A stretch of DNA of 64,000 bases from Candidatus Rickettsia kotlanii. Lineage in GTDB: Bacteria > Pseudomonadota > Alphaproteobacteria > Rickettsiales > Rickettsiaceae. The position numbers and the translations under genes were made by a program. The notes beneath the pieces were generated by a model that was not told the origin of the DNA, searched no databases, and saw only the letters and a program-made list of their open reading frames with translations. Position 1 is the first letter of the stretch; every line of letters starts with the position of its first letter. Shown in pieces: positions 9,696 to 19,420 of the stretch. The stretch lies in NCBI GenBank assembly GCA_030295365.1, contig AP027062.1, positions 950,001-1,014,000 on the forward strand, read 5' to 3'.

Positions 9696-10507
9696 TTAAG
9701 CGTTTTTAGTATAACGGATAATTATTGAAGCTGGTAATTCAATTATATAATGCAAAATAGTAGCTATTGTAACCGAAGTAGCATTTAAGCCATAAAGGAG
9801 TTGGATAAATCCAGTAATATGCTACAAAAAATTCTGTAGTTAGAGCAGAAAGGTATAAAGCATATGAAATTTGACCTAGAAAATATGTTATTGGATTCCC
9901 GAAAATAAGTTTACTTAATCCTGAATCATTAGATGTTCCAATAATTATTAAGGATAAGCCAACTGCAGGCCATCAAAGTGTTTCTGGTTTCTGCATTAAT
10001 TATAATAAAAATATAAGCAAAAACAGCAATTCCTACAAATGTAATAATATCATAAATCATATAATTAAGTTTCAAAGATTTTATATATTTTGTAATAAAA
10101 AATGTTATACAACTATAAATACACTTAAAAACATTATTAAGCTTTTATCGTAAGTAAATTGTACTCTTTCGACTAATATGGATCTGCAGTCATTGAAAAG
10201 CATAAGGAGCAGAAATTATCCAATAAGATATAAATAACAAAATTATCAATAACTTAATTATTGATAATCTGTGCATCAATGATATTAAAAAAGGAAATAA
10301 TTAATATGCAAACATTTCCGTACTTATTGAATATGAAGGTTGATTCCAAGATACTAAATCCGTGAACCCCCATGCTTGAATAAGGAACACATTAAGAAGA
10401 AAAGCATAAGAATTATCGGAGGGTGAAAGAATTTCTAGAAAAATCGACTCTGCATTAATACGCATAAAAGCATAAATAAATGTAAGGGATAAACTCTGGC
10501 AATACAT
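9696..10507 (-). pseudogene. Remnant of an acyltransferase-3 family (OafA-like) membrane acetylase
   Basis: The longest surviving piece (10301-10507) ends in LLNVFLIQAWGFTDLVSWNQ then PSYSISTEMFAY, the conserved NQPSWSISTEW signature of acyltransferase-3 proteins that acetylate O-antigen or other envelope sugars. Further downstream in other frames come LIFGNPITYFLGQISYALYL (the family's late helix) and a terminal ELPASIIIRYTKNA-like end at 9696. The N-terminal catalytic histidine region is missing or scrambled. Multiple frameshifts and stops make it dead. No function remains. Confidence 0.75.
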
Positions 10508-10669
10508 GTGTAAACCTGTTAATCCTTTTATTTTTTTTAAGTTATCTATTTTGTTATGCCATATTTAAGTTATAATATTACTGATTAAAATATGTTATGA
10601 TACAATAACCTAAATATTAAAACAATTTATTAATAATAATTTTTTTAATAAATGATTAGATTCTTATAT

Positions 10670-11032
10670 TCAGAAATGTTTTAATAAGTGTGCCACTTTT
10701 ATAGCATTATCAAATCCGTGATCGTAATGAAATCTTATATTAGGCGAAAATTTCATATTTATTTTATTAGTAATAAAATTTCTGATAGCATTTTTAGAAT
10801 TATTTAATGCATCCATAATTTCATCTATTGTTAGTTTAGTATTAAAAGGCCAGAAATAACAATTAGCTATTTTGAGATCAGCAGTCACTATAACTTTTGT
10901 AATAGTGAGAGGACAATCAAAAAGTCTGCTATCCAGCATTTTGCCACGCCTTAGAATTTCTATTAATGCTTTATTTATAATGCTTGCTAATTTTTGTTGT
11001 CTATGAGAATTAGTTTTGGTTAATTTTTTCAT
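10670..11032 (-). CDS. rbfA: Ribosome-binding factor A
   Basis: Helps mature the 5' end of 16S rRNA in the 30S subunit. The 120-residue protein is a single KH-like domain: [19 protein letters not shown] at the start is the characteristic first helix of RbfA, followed by the [17 protein letters not shown] beta strand and the late [16 protein letters not shown] strand-helix. Length is normal. It begins three bases after the stop of the VTT/DedA-like gene, so it is translated from the same message. In many bacteria rbfA follows infB; that neighbour is absent here. Confidence 0.88.
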   Translation of the reverse strand: MKKLTKTNSHRQQKLASIINKALIEILRRGKMLDSRLFDCPLTITKVIVTADLKIANCYFWPFNTKLTIDEIMDALNNSKNAIRNFITNKINMKFSPNIRFHYDHGFDNAIKVAHLLKHF

Positions 11033-11035
11033 GAA

Positions 11036-11461
11036 TTAAAATATATACAATTCTAAGGCATAATAGCATGCTTTTGCCAAACAACCAATACCTAAAAATT
11101 TTAGAAATTTTGTTTTAAAAAAACCGGAGAATAAAGAAATAAAGCTTCCCCAAAAAGAAAATGCCATTAAGAAAATTATAAATACCTCATATTTATAATA
11201 TAGTTTTGTTAAATTTTTATATCTTAAAATATTTTGTGCATTTTTGGAAGCATAAAAGATATTTAAAACTATTCTTCCAAAAATATAATTGACTGCATTA
11301 CCGCTAAGAGAAGCACAAATAGCTACTAACAGCATTATTAAACTATTATAGCCTCCGAACATTTTCATAGAATGAAATATTAATTCATTCTGAAAACCTA
11401 TAACAAGATTTGAAACAAAACTATCAACAAATAATAAACTATATGCTTCAAATTGATTCAT
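11036..11461 (-). CDS. Small VTT/DedA-like (YqaA-type) membrane protein
   Basis: A 141-residue polytopic protein with hydrophobic segments at about 12-28, 38-58, 90-110 and 118-139. The segment FGGYNSLIMLLVAICASLSG then NAVNYIFGR fits the SNARE-associated/VTT fold (G....G...NY..GR) shared by DedA and YqaA proteins, which handle lipid scrambling or membrane homeostasis. It lies immediately upstream of rbfA with only a 3-base gap. Identification is by motif and hydropathy, so the subfamily is uncertain. Confidence 0.65.
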   Translation of the reverse strand: MNQFEAYSLLFVDSFVSNLVIGFQNELIFHSMKMFGGYNSLIMLLVAICASLSGNAVNYIFGRIVLNIFYASKNAQNILRYKNLTKLYYKYEVFIIFLMAFSFWGSFISLFSGFFKTKFLKFLGIGCLAKACYYALELYIF

Positions 11462-11498
11462 GAATGTAATATATTGAATTTTGATTAGGGGTATTAAT

Positions 11499-11570
11499 CG
11501 TCATTGCAAGAAAAAACTGTAAGTTTTGACGAAGCAATCTCATGCCAAAATCATGAGATTGCCACAACCC
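11499..11570. repeat. Family A dispersed repeat (shortened copy 3)
   Basis: CGTCATTGCAAG followed by TGACGAAGCAATCTCATG and ATGAGATTGCCACAAC. It lies in the divergent gap between the VTT/DedA-like gene and the RDD gene, where both promoters should be. Confidence 0.65.
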
Positions 11571-11603
11571 TTACTATCTAACACCAAAATAAAGTAACTG
11601 GCA

Positions 11604-12125
11604 ATGAAAAAACAAATTATTTATCCTGATTTTATAGCACGAATTTTTTCTACGGCACTTGATTTATCATTATTTGCCTTTATAGCAATCCCAATATCAC
11701 AATTTTGTTCTTTTAATTTATTATGGTTATTCTTTAATGATTATTTCCTTAGCAATAACATTAATCTTCATAATTCCAATGAAATGTTTAACTCGGTTAT
11801 GAGTCAGGAATTTTATGAATATCTTAAGGCAGGAAATTTTAATAAATATATTTTGTTTAATATTTCAATTTTTGTTACTAATATATTAGTAATAGGCTCA
11901 TATTTCATAACGCTTTGGTATTATAAAGGTGCAACGCTTAGTAAAATGTTTTTACGTATGAAAATCGTAGATGCCGTAACATTAAATCGTCCAACTTTAA
12001 AGCAGTTAGTTAAAAGATTTTTAGGGTATATGACTTTTCCTATCGGTATTTTTTTCATACTTTTTTCTTCTAAAAAACAAGCATTACATGATAAAATAGC
12101 CGGAACCGTCGTTATTAAGTCTTAA
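11604..12125 (+). CDS. RDD family membrane protein
   Basis: A 173-residue protein beginning IIYPDFIARIFSTALDLSLF, which contains the R..D arrangement that names the RDD domain, with three hydrophobic segments (about 16-45, 88-112, 138-155). GATLSKMFLRMKIVDA is the conserved GKmllGlrVVd-type loop after the second helix. RDD proteins are small integral membrane proteins, some proposed to be ion antiporters; the physiological role here is unknown. The stop codon merges with the left arm of a palindromic element that runs exactly to the recR start. Confidence 0.75.
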   Translation: MKKQIIYPDFIARIFSTALDLSLFAFIAIPISQFCSFNLLWLFFNDYFLSNNINLHNSNEMFNSVMSQEFYEYLKAGNFNKYILFNISIFVTNILVIGSYFITLWYYKGATLSKMFLRMKIVDAVTLNRPTLKQLVKRFLGYMTFPIGIFFILFSSKKQALHDKIAGTVVIKS

Positions 12126-12271
12126 ATATACTCCTAAGTAATAGACGAAGTTTAATTTGGAAAAGAGCAAGGAGTCTATAAGGCGAGGAGCGGAGCGTAT
12201 ACTTAATAGGTGAGTACCGCAGTTCTTATGATATGACGTAGCTCATTTTTCAAATTAAACGAGTATATTTA
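12123..12271. repeat. Rickettsia palindromic element filling the RDD-recR gap exactly
   Basis: Terminal arms TAAATATACTC (12123-12133) and GAGTATATTTA (12261-12271) are exact complements; inner arms GTTTAATTTGGAAAAGAGC and GCTCATTTTTCAAATTAAAC pair again after a 16-base bulge on the left. The left arm begins with the TAA stop of the RDD gene and the right arm ends with the A of the recR ATG. The recR leader is therefore wholly repeat-derived. Confidence 0.8.
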
Positions 12272-12876
12272 TGAATGAAACAAATGATAATGATATAGAT
12301 CAGCTAATTTATCTTTTTTCAAAATTACCCGGTCTTGGTAGTAGATCGGCAAGGCGTATAGCGCTTTACCTATTGCAAGATAAAGACGTAAGATTAAAAA
12401 GCCTGATTAATAATCTTGTAGAGATAGATAGGAAAATAGTAAAATGCGAGATTTGCGGTAATATGGATACGGAAAATATTTGTCGTATTTGTTCTTCTGA
12501 ATATAGAGATAAATCAATTATTGCTATTGTCGAAACTGTGGCTGAATTATGGGCAATGGAGCGTAGCGGTAATTTTAAAGGTTTATATCATGTACTCGGT
12601 CATAATTTATCGGCAGCTAGTAGACAAAACCCTAGCATACTTCGGTTACCTAAACTACTTAAAAGATGTTTTGCAGAAGATATTAAAGAAGTTATTATTG
12701 CTACTAATTCTACTTTAGAAGGTCAGACTACTGCTTATTTTATTACAGAATATTTAAAAGAGCATCCTGCTAAAATTTCTCGCCTTGCTAGCGGTATACC
12801 TATCGGAGGTGAACTTGATTATTTAGACGAGGGTACTGTATCTGCTGCTATTAACCTACGCCAACCTTTTGAGTAA
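12271..12876 (+). CDS. recR: Recombination protein RecR
   Basis: Acts with RecF and RecO to load RecA on gapped DNA. The 201 residues match the family. The N-terminal helix-hairpin-helix contains [17 protein letters not shown]; the zinc finger uses Cys59, Cys62, Cys71 and Cys74; the Toprim domain follows with [17 protein letters not shown]; the C-terminus has [20 protein letters not shown] with the Walker-B-like end. There is no clear Shine-Dalgarno sequence because the start abuts a palindromic element. Confidence 0.94.
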   Translation: MNETNDNDIDQLIYLFSKLPGLGSRSARRIALYLLQDKDVRLKSLINNLVEIDRKIVKCEICGNMDTENICRICSSEYRDKSIIAIVETVAELWAMERSGNFKGLYHVLGHNLSAASRQNPSILRLPKLLKRCFAEDIKEVIIATNSTLEGQTTAYFITEYLKEHPAKISRLASGIPIGGELDYLDEGTVSAAINLRQPFE

Positions 12877-12889
12877 AAATTAATAAACT

Positions 12890-14930
12890 TTATTTTATTA
12901 AAGTTATAGTGAATCTTAATGAAATTCTAGATGATGTTCGTCGGCGAATTTTATTACATCATTATGATTCCCTTGATGATCAAAATGCATCAGTAATTCA
13001 CCTTGTTCATTTGAATGTAATATATTTGTGAATAAACGCTGGTCACCATCAATTTTAATTTCAACTACTTTTTTACCAATAAATTTAACGCCGTTATCCC
13101 TCTGTTGTCTATATATTATATCTTTCTTTAAGGCATTTATAAATTTATCACATTGATTCTTATCTAATTTTTCTTGTAATTTTTGCTAATTCTTCCATAA
13201 CATTCAAGTCCTTAATATTTGCCTAAAGCAGTAGTGTTTTACTTGTAATTTCTCCTTCTTGATTAACTTTCCAACTGCTGTAACTAGGAATAACCTGCCC
13301 GATAGTATGAAGTAAATGTGCATTTTTTATTGATTGATAATATTCATAAATTTCTATAGGATTTTAATTTTCATACTGCTCTAGAGCTCTTCTTTAAGTG
13401 ATAATAAACCAATATATTCCTGTATCTTTTCGTGATCATTAGCTAGCCTTGTAGCTGTGAGTCCATTCTCAATGGTTCCCTGATTTTTATTATCATATTG
13501 TACAATTTCTTTAACTTTCTTTAACGCTAAGTCGTATTTCTTAATTGTGATTAAACAAGTGATAATCTTATTAATTTTTTCTATAGCTTGTGCTTGTGCA
13601 AAATTAAGGTTGCTAACAAGAGCTTCAATATGAATTGGGTTAATATATTCTTCAGGATTTAATAAAAATTCTATTGCCTGGAAGATATTACAGAGATATG
13701 GAGTTATTTTATTTTTAGGTATTTTTTGTATAAATTGTTTAGCTAATTCATATTGTTTGGTATATAAGGCTGTTGTAGATAGTAATATAACACCACCAAT
13801 AGAGTTGCTAATTTCGATTCACTCATCCTTTAAGTTGTCTTCATTCACAATTTTCTCAGCAGCAGACTATTGATTGTATTTGGCAATATATTGAAAACAT
13901 TGAAACTGTTCTTTACTATCTTTAGATAAATTGTCTTGGTTAATTAGATTTAATTTAGCTTCAGTAATTTCAGCTAAATTAAAACTCATTGCTATCAAAA
14001 TTTTGATATTTGTAAGAGCATTTTTGATTAAATTTTTTGTTTCTGTTGCCCTTCCGTTAAGTAAATAAATATTAAATAAGCTATAGATTGAATCGCTATT
14101 GCTTGGTCGATCCTTTAAAATGCGTAATAATTGCTCTTTGTCTAATGATAATTTTCCTGTATTATTGCTACTGATAAATTATAACGGCAAAAATGAATGA
14201 ATTTACTTTCCTGTTTTTGCTTATTATTTACTAGATTCGCTAGTCGTGGTGCAAGCAATATTTCAGAAAAAGAGCTGAAAATAGCAACATTATTTGCTAA
14301 TTATTTAATAATTTCAGGTTGAAATTCAGATTTTACAAATAACAAAATTTCTGCAATAACATTTAGATATTTTTTATGCCATTCTCCTTGAGTTTTAAGT
14401 AAATTTAAAACTATAGGTGCTGATTTAAGTATATCTTTAGCTACTTCTGCCATTAATGAAATATTCTTTTCTACTACGGCTAAACGAAAAATATTTTCCT
14501 TAGCGATAAATTTATTGATAATCTTAGTGATAGGGTTAGAAGAATTGGAGCTAGGTTTGTATTCAAAAAATATTTCTACTTTAGAATTTTTATTAATTAA
14601 AGCATTGTATCCACTAATCTCATCATCTTGAAATAACTTATGATTTTTAAGTTCTTCGTAACTGTTTTTTATATACATTCCAATAGCTTTTTTGGGTTTT
14701 AACCTCTTTTATCTTCTTAATTGCTAAATTAGCAAATTCTGAAGCTAATTTTGAATTTCTTATTTCTTTAATAGTTCTTAAATAATTATTTTTTATATCA
14801 AAATCCTTAACTATTGCTGAGTACAATTCTATAGCTGTATTTAAGGTAATATTACGAGTTTCAAGTGATAACCATAAAATATGGTTATAAAAAAGTTAAT
14901 AGAAAACCTTTTTAATTTTATATATGATGC
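12890..14930 (-). pseudogene. Large decayed gene of unknown function, helical-repeat type
   Basis: No intact frame of useful length remains, but the minus strand keeps a series of coherent peptide pieces. The piece at 14301-14678 is 125 residues, with SYEELKNHKLFQDDEISGYN. A stretch at about 13400-13820 contains STTALYTKQYELAKQFIQKI and YDLALKKVKEIVQYDNK, which looks like tetratricopeptide-type helix pairs. A C-terminal piece contains FTNILHSNEQGELLMHFDHQ and ends near 12910. Together they suggest one protein of roughly 650 residues broken by many frameshifts. I do not recognise the family; a TPR-like scaffold is an inference. Confidence 0.6.
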
Positions 14931-15002
14931 CTAGTTATTTTTAACAAAGCATCATACATTAGTGTAATTCTTAGTCAAAAAATTATTAATATTTTTTAAT
15001 AA

Positions 15003-15770
15003 TTACCCACCGAATTGCTCTTTAATAATTCTATCTTCCAGCGTATGGTTTTTATTAAAGAGCAGTTTGATAGGCTTATCCTTAGTAGATTTAACGGTAA
15101 CATTTGTGATATTATTAAACTCCTGAAAGTCGGCAGTAGCATTTACCGGTCGTTTATTTGTATTAAGTATTTCAAATTTAATCGTAGCAGATGAAAGCAG
15201 TAAAGCACCATGCCATCTACGCGGTCTAAACGAGCAGATAGGGGTTAGGCATAACATGTTTGACTCAAGCGGTAAAATAGGACCGCTGGCAGATAAATTA
15301 TAAGCACTACTTCCGGCAGGTGTTGCAACTAAAGCTCCGTCTGCTACTAATTCGCTCATTCTCTCTATCCCGTTTACGTCTATTCTAAATTTAGCAGCTT
15401 GATTAGTTTTGCGAAATATTGATACTTCGTTAATAGCAAGTGCTGTATATATTTGACCGCTCGTATCTTCGACTTGCATAAGAAGAGGATTTAGGATAGA
15501 AACCGTACTTTCGTGTATATTTTGTAATAAATTTTTGGTATCTAAAGGATTCATTAAAAAGCCGAGGCTTCCTAAATTAACTCCGTAAAAAGGTACATTA
15601 AGATGCATATAGCGGTGAATATTATGTAGTAATTCTCCATCCCCGCCTATTACGATAATGACTTCCGCTTCTTCTATTTTACAATAATTATAGAGTTTTT
15701 TTATTTCCTCTATAATAGCTAAATGTTTGGAATTTTGGTTATAAATCAATGCTATTTTATTTATATTCAT
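15003..15770 (-). CDS. nadK: NAD kinase
   Basis: Phosphorylates NAD to NADP. The frame is open further upstream to 15842, but the start at 15770 (MNINKIALIYNQ) gives the normal 255-residue protein, while the extra 24 residues have no family counterpart. GGDG at 42-45 is the ATP-binding/catalytic motif, followed by GVNLGSLGFLMNP, NEVSIFR and the DGALVATPAGSSAYNLSASGP stretch that binds NAD. Transcribed divergently from rnj across a 95-base gap. In a parasite that imports some nucleotides, local NADP synthesis feeds FolD, TrxB and ferredoxin-NADP reductase, all encoded in this window. Confidence 0.92.
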   Translation of the reverse strand: MNINKIALIYNQNSKHLAIIEEIKKLYNYCKIEEAEVIIVIGGDGELLHNIHRYMHLNVPFYGVNLGSLGFLMNPLDTKNLLQNIHESTVSILNPLLMQVEDTSGQIYTALAINEVSIFRKTNQAAKFRIDVNGIERMSELVADGALVATPAGSSAYNLSASGPILPLESNMLCLTPICSFRPRRWHGALLLSSATIKFEILNTNKRPVNATADFQEFNNITNVTVKSTKDKPIKLLFNKNHTLEDRIIKEQFGG

Positions 15771-15865
15771 TATATGAATTTCTTTTTTAATATTTTTAAT
15801 ATATAGACGCTTAACTAATAATAAGTTATAAGAATAAGGCAATAAAATAAATATTAAGTTAAATT

Positions 15866-17548
15866 ATGTCATCATTCAACATCAAAAATCATAAAAATGA
15901 TCTGCTATTTGTACCGCTAGGGGGATCTAATGAAATAGGTATGAATCTTAATCTTTACCATTATCAAGGTAAATGGTTAATGATTGATTGTGGTAGCGGT
16001 TTTGCCGATGATTATTTACCCGGTGTTGATATGATAATTGCTGATAGCAGCTTTATCGAGAAATATAAAAAAGATATAGTAGGTCTGATTTTAACTCATG
16101 CTCATGAGGATCATTTAGGTGGAGTCCAATATTTATGGAATAACCTTAAATGTCCTATTTATACTACTACTTTTACAGCAAATTTTTTAAAAATGCGTTT
16201 AAATGAATATGATTTTGCTAAAAATATAAAAATTCATGAAGTAAAACCTGGTAGTAAAATAAATCTGGATCCTTTTTCCTTAGAGATGGTGCCACTGACT
16301 CACTCGGCTCCTGAAATGCAAGCAATTATGATCCGTACGGATGCAGGTAATATTTTACATACGGGAGATTGGAAATTTGATAACGATCCGATACTTGGGA
16401 AAAAAGCCGATGAAGAGCTTTTAAAATCTTACGGAGATGAAGGGGTTCTTGCGCTTGTTTGTGATTCAACTAACGTATTTAATAAAGGAAGCTCAGGTTC
16501 CGAGGGGGATATTAGAAAAAGTTTAGTAGATATTATAGCCGGTTGTCCTCAAATGGTAGTAGTTTCAACCTTTGCCTCTAATTTAGCACGGCTTGATACA
16601 ATAATTCATGCTGCAGGACTTGCAGGTAGAAAAGTAGTCTTAACTGGTAGAAGTTTGCACCGTATGATGCTTGCTGCGCAGGAAAGCGGCTATTTGAAAG
16701 ATATTGCTCCTCTAATTAGTGAACGTGATGTTAGCAGATTTAGAAGAGAAGAATTATTAGTAATTGCTACCGGTTGTCAAGGTGAGACTATGGCTGCCAC
16801 CACAAAATTGGCTAGTAATTCTCACCCGTCTATAAAGCTTGTTCCTAAGGATACAATGATTTTTTCTTCAAGAATTATTCCGGGTAATGAAAAGAAAATA
16901 TTCAGGCTATTTAATATATTTGTTAAAGCCGGTGTAGAAGTTATTACTGAGCGAGACCATTTTGTACATGTTTCAGGACATCCATCGATTGACGAGTTAC
17001 AAAAAATGTATTCTCTAATTAGACCGAATATTTGTATACCTGTTCATGGCGAGCCTGTACATATTCATGAACATGTTAAGCTTGCTAAGAAAAATGGCAT
17101 AAAACAGGCAGTAGAGGTTGAAAACGGTAGTGTAGTACTGCTTGTACCTAATAATGCAAAAGTAATTTCAAAGGTTGAAAACGGTTATTTAGCTGTTGAC
17201 GGTAATTATTTGCTGCCCATTGAATCCCCGATTTTCAAAGCTAGAAGACATATGCGTGAGTCGGGTATCGTGGTAGCATCAGTAGTCATTAATAAAAAAG
17301 GACTGCTTGCTGCAAACCCAATCCTGTCTATGCCCGGGCTGCTTGACCCAAAAGAGGATATGGCATTAGTTAACCTCATTAAAAATGACATTAAAGAACT
17401 TGTTACCATTCAAAATAAACAGGCTAAAAAAGCATTGTCGGATGAACAAGTAATCGAGGCAATAAAAGGAACAATCCGTAAAACCTTAAAACAAGAAATT
17501 AATAAGTCACCCGTTATAATAGTAAATCTTGAGAAAGTTGTGGAGTAA
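15866..17548 (+). CDS. rnj: Ribonuclease J
   Basis: A metallo-beta-lactamase/beta-CASP RNase with 5'-3' exo- and endonuclease activity in RNA decay and rRNA maturation. The 560 residues match the family. HAHEDH at 78-83 binds the two zinc ions; later ligands include HSAPE and HTGDWKFD; the beta-CASP insert contains FASNLARLDTI and TGRSLHRM; the tail includes HVSGHPSIDELQKMYSLIRP and the C-terminal dimerisation domain. Alphaproteobacteria often have RNase J, so with PNPase (also here) it forms the decay machinery. Confidence 0.93.
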   Translation: MSSFNIKNHKNDLLFVPLGGSNEIGMNLNLYHYQGKWLMIDCGSGFADDYLPGVDMIIADSSFIEKYKKDIVGLILTHAHEDHLGGVQYLWNNLKCPIYTTTFTANFLKMRLNEYDFAKNIKIHEVKPGSKINLDPFSLEMVPLTHSAPEMQAIMIRTDAGNILHTGDWKFDNDPILGKKADEELLKSYGDEGVLALVCDSTNVFNKGSSGSEGDIRKSLVDIIAGCPQMVVVSTFASNLARLDTIIHAAGLAGRKVVLTGRSLHRMMLAAQESGYLKDIAPLISERDVSRFRREELLVIATGCQGETMAATTKLASNSHPSIKLVPKDTMIFSSRIIPGNEKKIFRLFNIFVKAGVEVITERDHFVHVSGHPSIDELQKMYSLIRPNICIPVHGEPVHIHEHVKLAKKNGIKQAVEVENGSVVLLVPNNAKVISKVENGYLAVDGNYLLPIESPIFKARRHMRESGIVVASVVINKKGLLAANPILSMPGLLDPKEDMALVNLIKNDIKELVTIQNKQAKKALSDEQVIEAIKGTIRKTLKQEINKSPVIIVNLEKVVE

Positions 17549-17600
17549 TGAAATTGTTATTGTGAGTATGTATTGTTTTATAGCTCGAGAAATTCGCTCG

Positions 17601-17630
17601 ATGTCATTCCTGTCTTCGTGAGAATGACAT
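17601..17630. repeat. Family B palindrome downstream of rnj
   Basis: ATGTCATTCCTGTCTTCGTG then AGAATGACAT: complementary ends around a short loop. It lies between rnj and the gpsA fragment. Confidence 0.7.
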
Positions 17631-17687
17631 AAACAAGCCAAGTAACGATACCTACAAACCTGCAAGTGACAAAGAAAAAATAGGCAC

Positions 17688-17828
17688 ATGAACAAATTTA
17701 AAAATATTGCGGTTTATGGGAGAGGGAGTTTTGGTACTAGCCTTGCTTCTTTAGCAGCACAAAACTGTAATAACATTACTTTATTTTTACGTGATGAAGC
17801 AATAGCAAAGGAAATTTTACATATCTAG
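17688..17828 (+). pseudogene. gpsA: 5' fragment of glycerol-3-phosphate dehydrogenase
   Basis: MNKFKNIAVYGRGSFGTSLA followed by SLAAQNCNNITLFLRDE is the NAD-binding Rossmann start of GpsA (family motif GxGxxGxAxA), but a TAG follows after 46 codons and the remaining 280 or so residues expected of GpsA are not present downstream. The next sequence belongs to an opposing, unrelated gene. The enzyme would make sn-glycerol-3-phosphate for phospholipids; its loss implies reliance on host glycerol-3-phosphate. Confidence 0.85.
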
Positions 17829-18263
17829 TTTGTTTAAAAATGCTTTATAAAAAATGTTTGTTATATATACAAGTTCCATTTTGGTATTTAATTCAGAAGA
17901 TTCAAGTATGATTACACATTCACCATCCTTGAAAGTGACCACTTTATCATTTTCTTCTTCTAAACTATATTTATCTTTTAAAATGTTATAAAACTCTTCA
18001 AATTTATTTTGATCTATAGTTAAAATAACGATTTCTATTACATTAAAATCATTACATATCACTAAAGCTTTAGATATAGTTTTTGTATTTGGTTCTATAT
18101 AATAATTATATCCTTGCTAATAATTAGGTTCTTTATTGATGATTTTGTATTTGTTTGTTAGATCTATATTGATAGTTTTATTTAATTCAAGCCCAAGTGG
18201 TATAGGATTAGAATAGATATTTAAACAAAAAAATATAATGAATAATGATAATAGATTTGGCAT
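17817..18263 (-). pseudogene. Secreted protein of unknown function interrupted by one in-frame TAG
   Basis: Reading leftwards from ATG 18263 gives a clear signal peptide (MPNLLSLFIIFFCLNIYSNP), then PLGLELNKTINIDL, and an in-frame TAG at 18119-18117. The same frame then continues without further damage through ICNDFNVIEIVILTIDQNKF to a natural stop at 17817, 148 codons in all. A single nonsense change in an otherwise clean frame means a very recent loss, a sequencing error, or readthrough. I do not recognise the domain. Its 3' end overlaps the truncated gpsA end by 12 bases. Confidence 0.65.
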
Positions 18264-18432
18264 AAATAATATGAAAATTTCATATTAAATTAGACGCCTT
18301 AAATAACATAAACTTGTAAAAGTTTCAATTAGAAATTTATTTTGGTCTGATGAAGTAAAAATCTTTACAAAATTTAGTGAAAAAAAAATAAAACCTCATA
18401 TATTATAAGTAATTATATCTTTAGCTCATTAC

Positions 18433-19362
18433 ATGATAATCTTTAGTATAGTTTTTTTAAAAACCGTTTCGGTATTATTAAGTGTAGTAATAGGATTTTT
18501 AGCAGGTAAATATTCAAATGTGGAAAGAGATAGTATCTCTTCGTTACTGTTCTATTTTATATCGCCTATAGTATTTTTTACGATACCTGCTAGTACAACC
18601 TTAACACTTGCGGCATTAAGCGTTACAGTCGTAACATTTGTAATTGCAACACTCTTATCACTCTTTTCTTATTATTTTTTTGGTAAATTTTGGCAGGATC
18701 ATACACGTAATATTATAGCTTTGTCTGCAGGTACGGCAAATGGTGGGTATTTTATGTTGCCCATAGCTGCAGCACTTTTTGATGATTATACATTAAGTAT
18801 TTACATGATGGCTGTTATAGGAGTGAATATTTATGAATGTTCCGTCGGCTTTTATATTTGTATGAGGAGCTTTGCTAATACCACCGATAGTATATTAAAA
18901 GTAGTAAAATTACCGATTTTAAACGCTTTTTTCTTGGGATGTTTATTTAGTTTTTGCGGTTTTACTTTACCGGATTTTTTAGATGATTTTATATATAATA
19001 TGAAAGGCTCTTTTTCGATACTCGGTATGGTGATGGTAGGTCTTGCTCTTTCGGCTCTACAAAAATTTGAAGTCGATATCAAGTTTACTCTTGCTACTTT
19101 TGCTGCTAAATTTCTATTCTATCCTTTGGGAGTAGGGTTATTTATCATGTTTGATCATTTTGTAACAAAATGGTATAACAATGATTATTATAATGCCCTA
19201 AAACTACTTTCTACGGCACCACTCGCAGCAAATACTATAGTTATAGCGAATTTACAGAAATGTTACCCTGAAAAAGTTGCAGCTACTGTGTTTTTATCTT
19301 TGCTTTTTGTAGTTATATATATGCCGACCATGGTCAGTATATTTTTAAGTGACTTAAATTAA
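18433..19362 (+). CDS. AEC family transporter (auxin efflux carrier-like permease)
   Basis: A 309-residue, very hydrophobic protein with about ten membrane segments. The first reads IFSIVFLKTVSVLLSVVIGF then LAGKYSNVERDSISSLLFYF, matching the AEC family opening in which the first helix is followed by a conserved basic/acidic loop. The central SAGTANGGYFMLPIAAALF and the late STAPLAANTIVIA segments are the paired discontinuous-helix motifs of this fold. Bacterial members export or import small organic acids such as malate or malonate. Substrate cannot be told from sequence. The start at 18433 has no strong Shine-Dalgarno sequence. Confidence 0.82.
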   Translation: MIIFSIVFLKTVSVLLSVVIGFLAGKYSNVERDSISSLLFYFISPIVFFTIPASTTLTLAALSVTVVTFVIATLLSLFSYYFFGKFWQDHTRNIIALSAGTANGGYFMLPIAAALFDDYTLSIYMMAVIGVNIYECSVGFYICMRSFANTTDSILKVVKLPILNAFFLGCLFSFCGFTLPDFLDDFIYNMKGSFSILGMVMVGLALSALQKFEVDIKFTLATFAAKFLFYPLGVGLFIMFDHFVTKWYNNDYYNALKLLSTAPLAANTIVIANLQKCYPEKVAATVFLSLLFVVIYMPTMVSIFLSDLN

Positions 19363-19420
19363 TAACATGATGACAATGATTTTTTTTAAATTTATTCTAA
19401 ATTGGTATTAATAGGCTCAT

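Noticed and set aside
15771-15842. Upstream extension of nadK
   Set aside because: The additional 24 residues have no NadK counterpart and the start at 15770 gives the family length.
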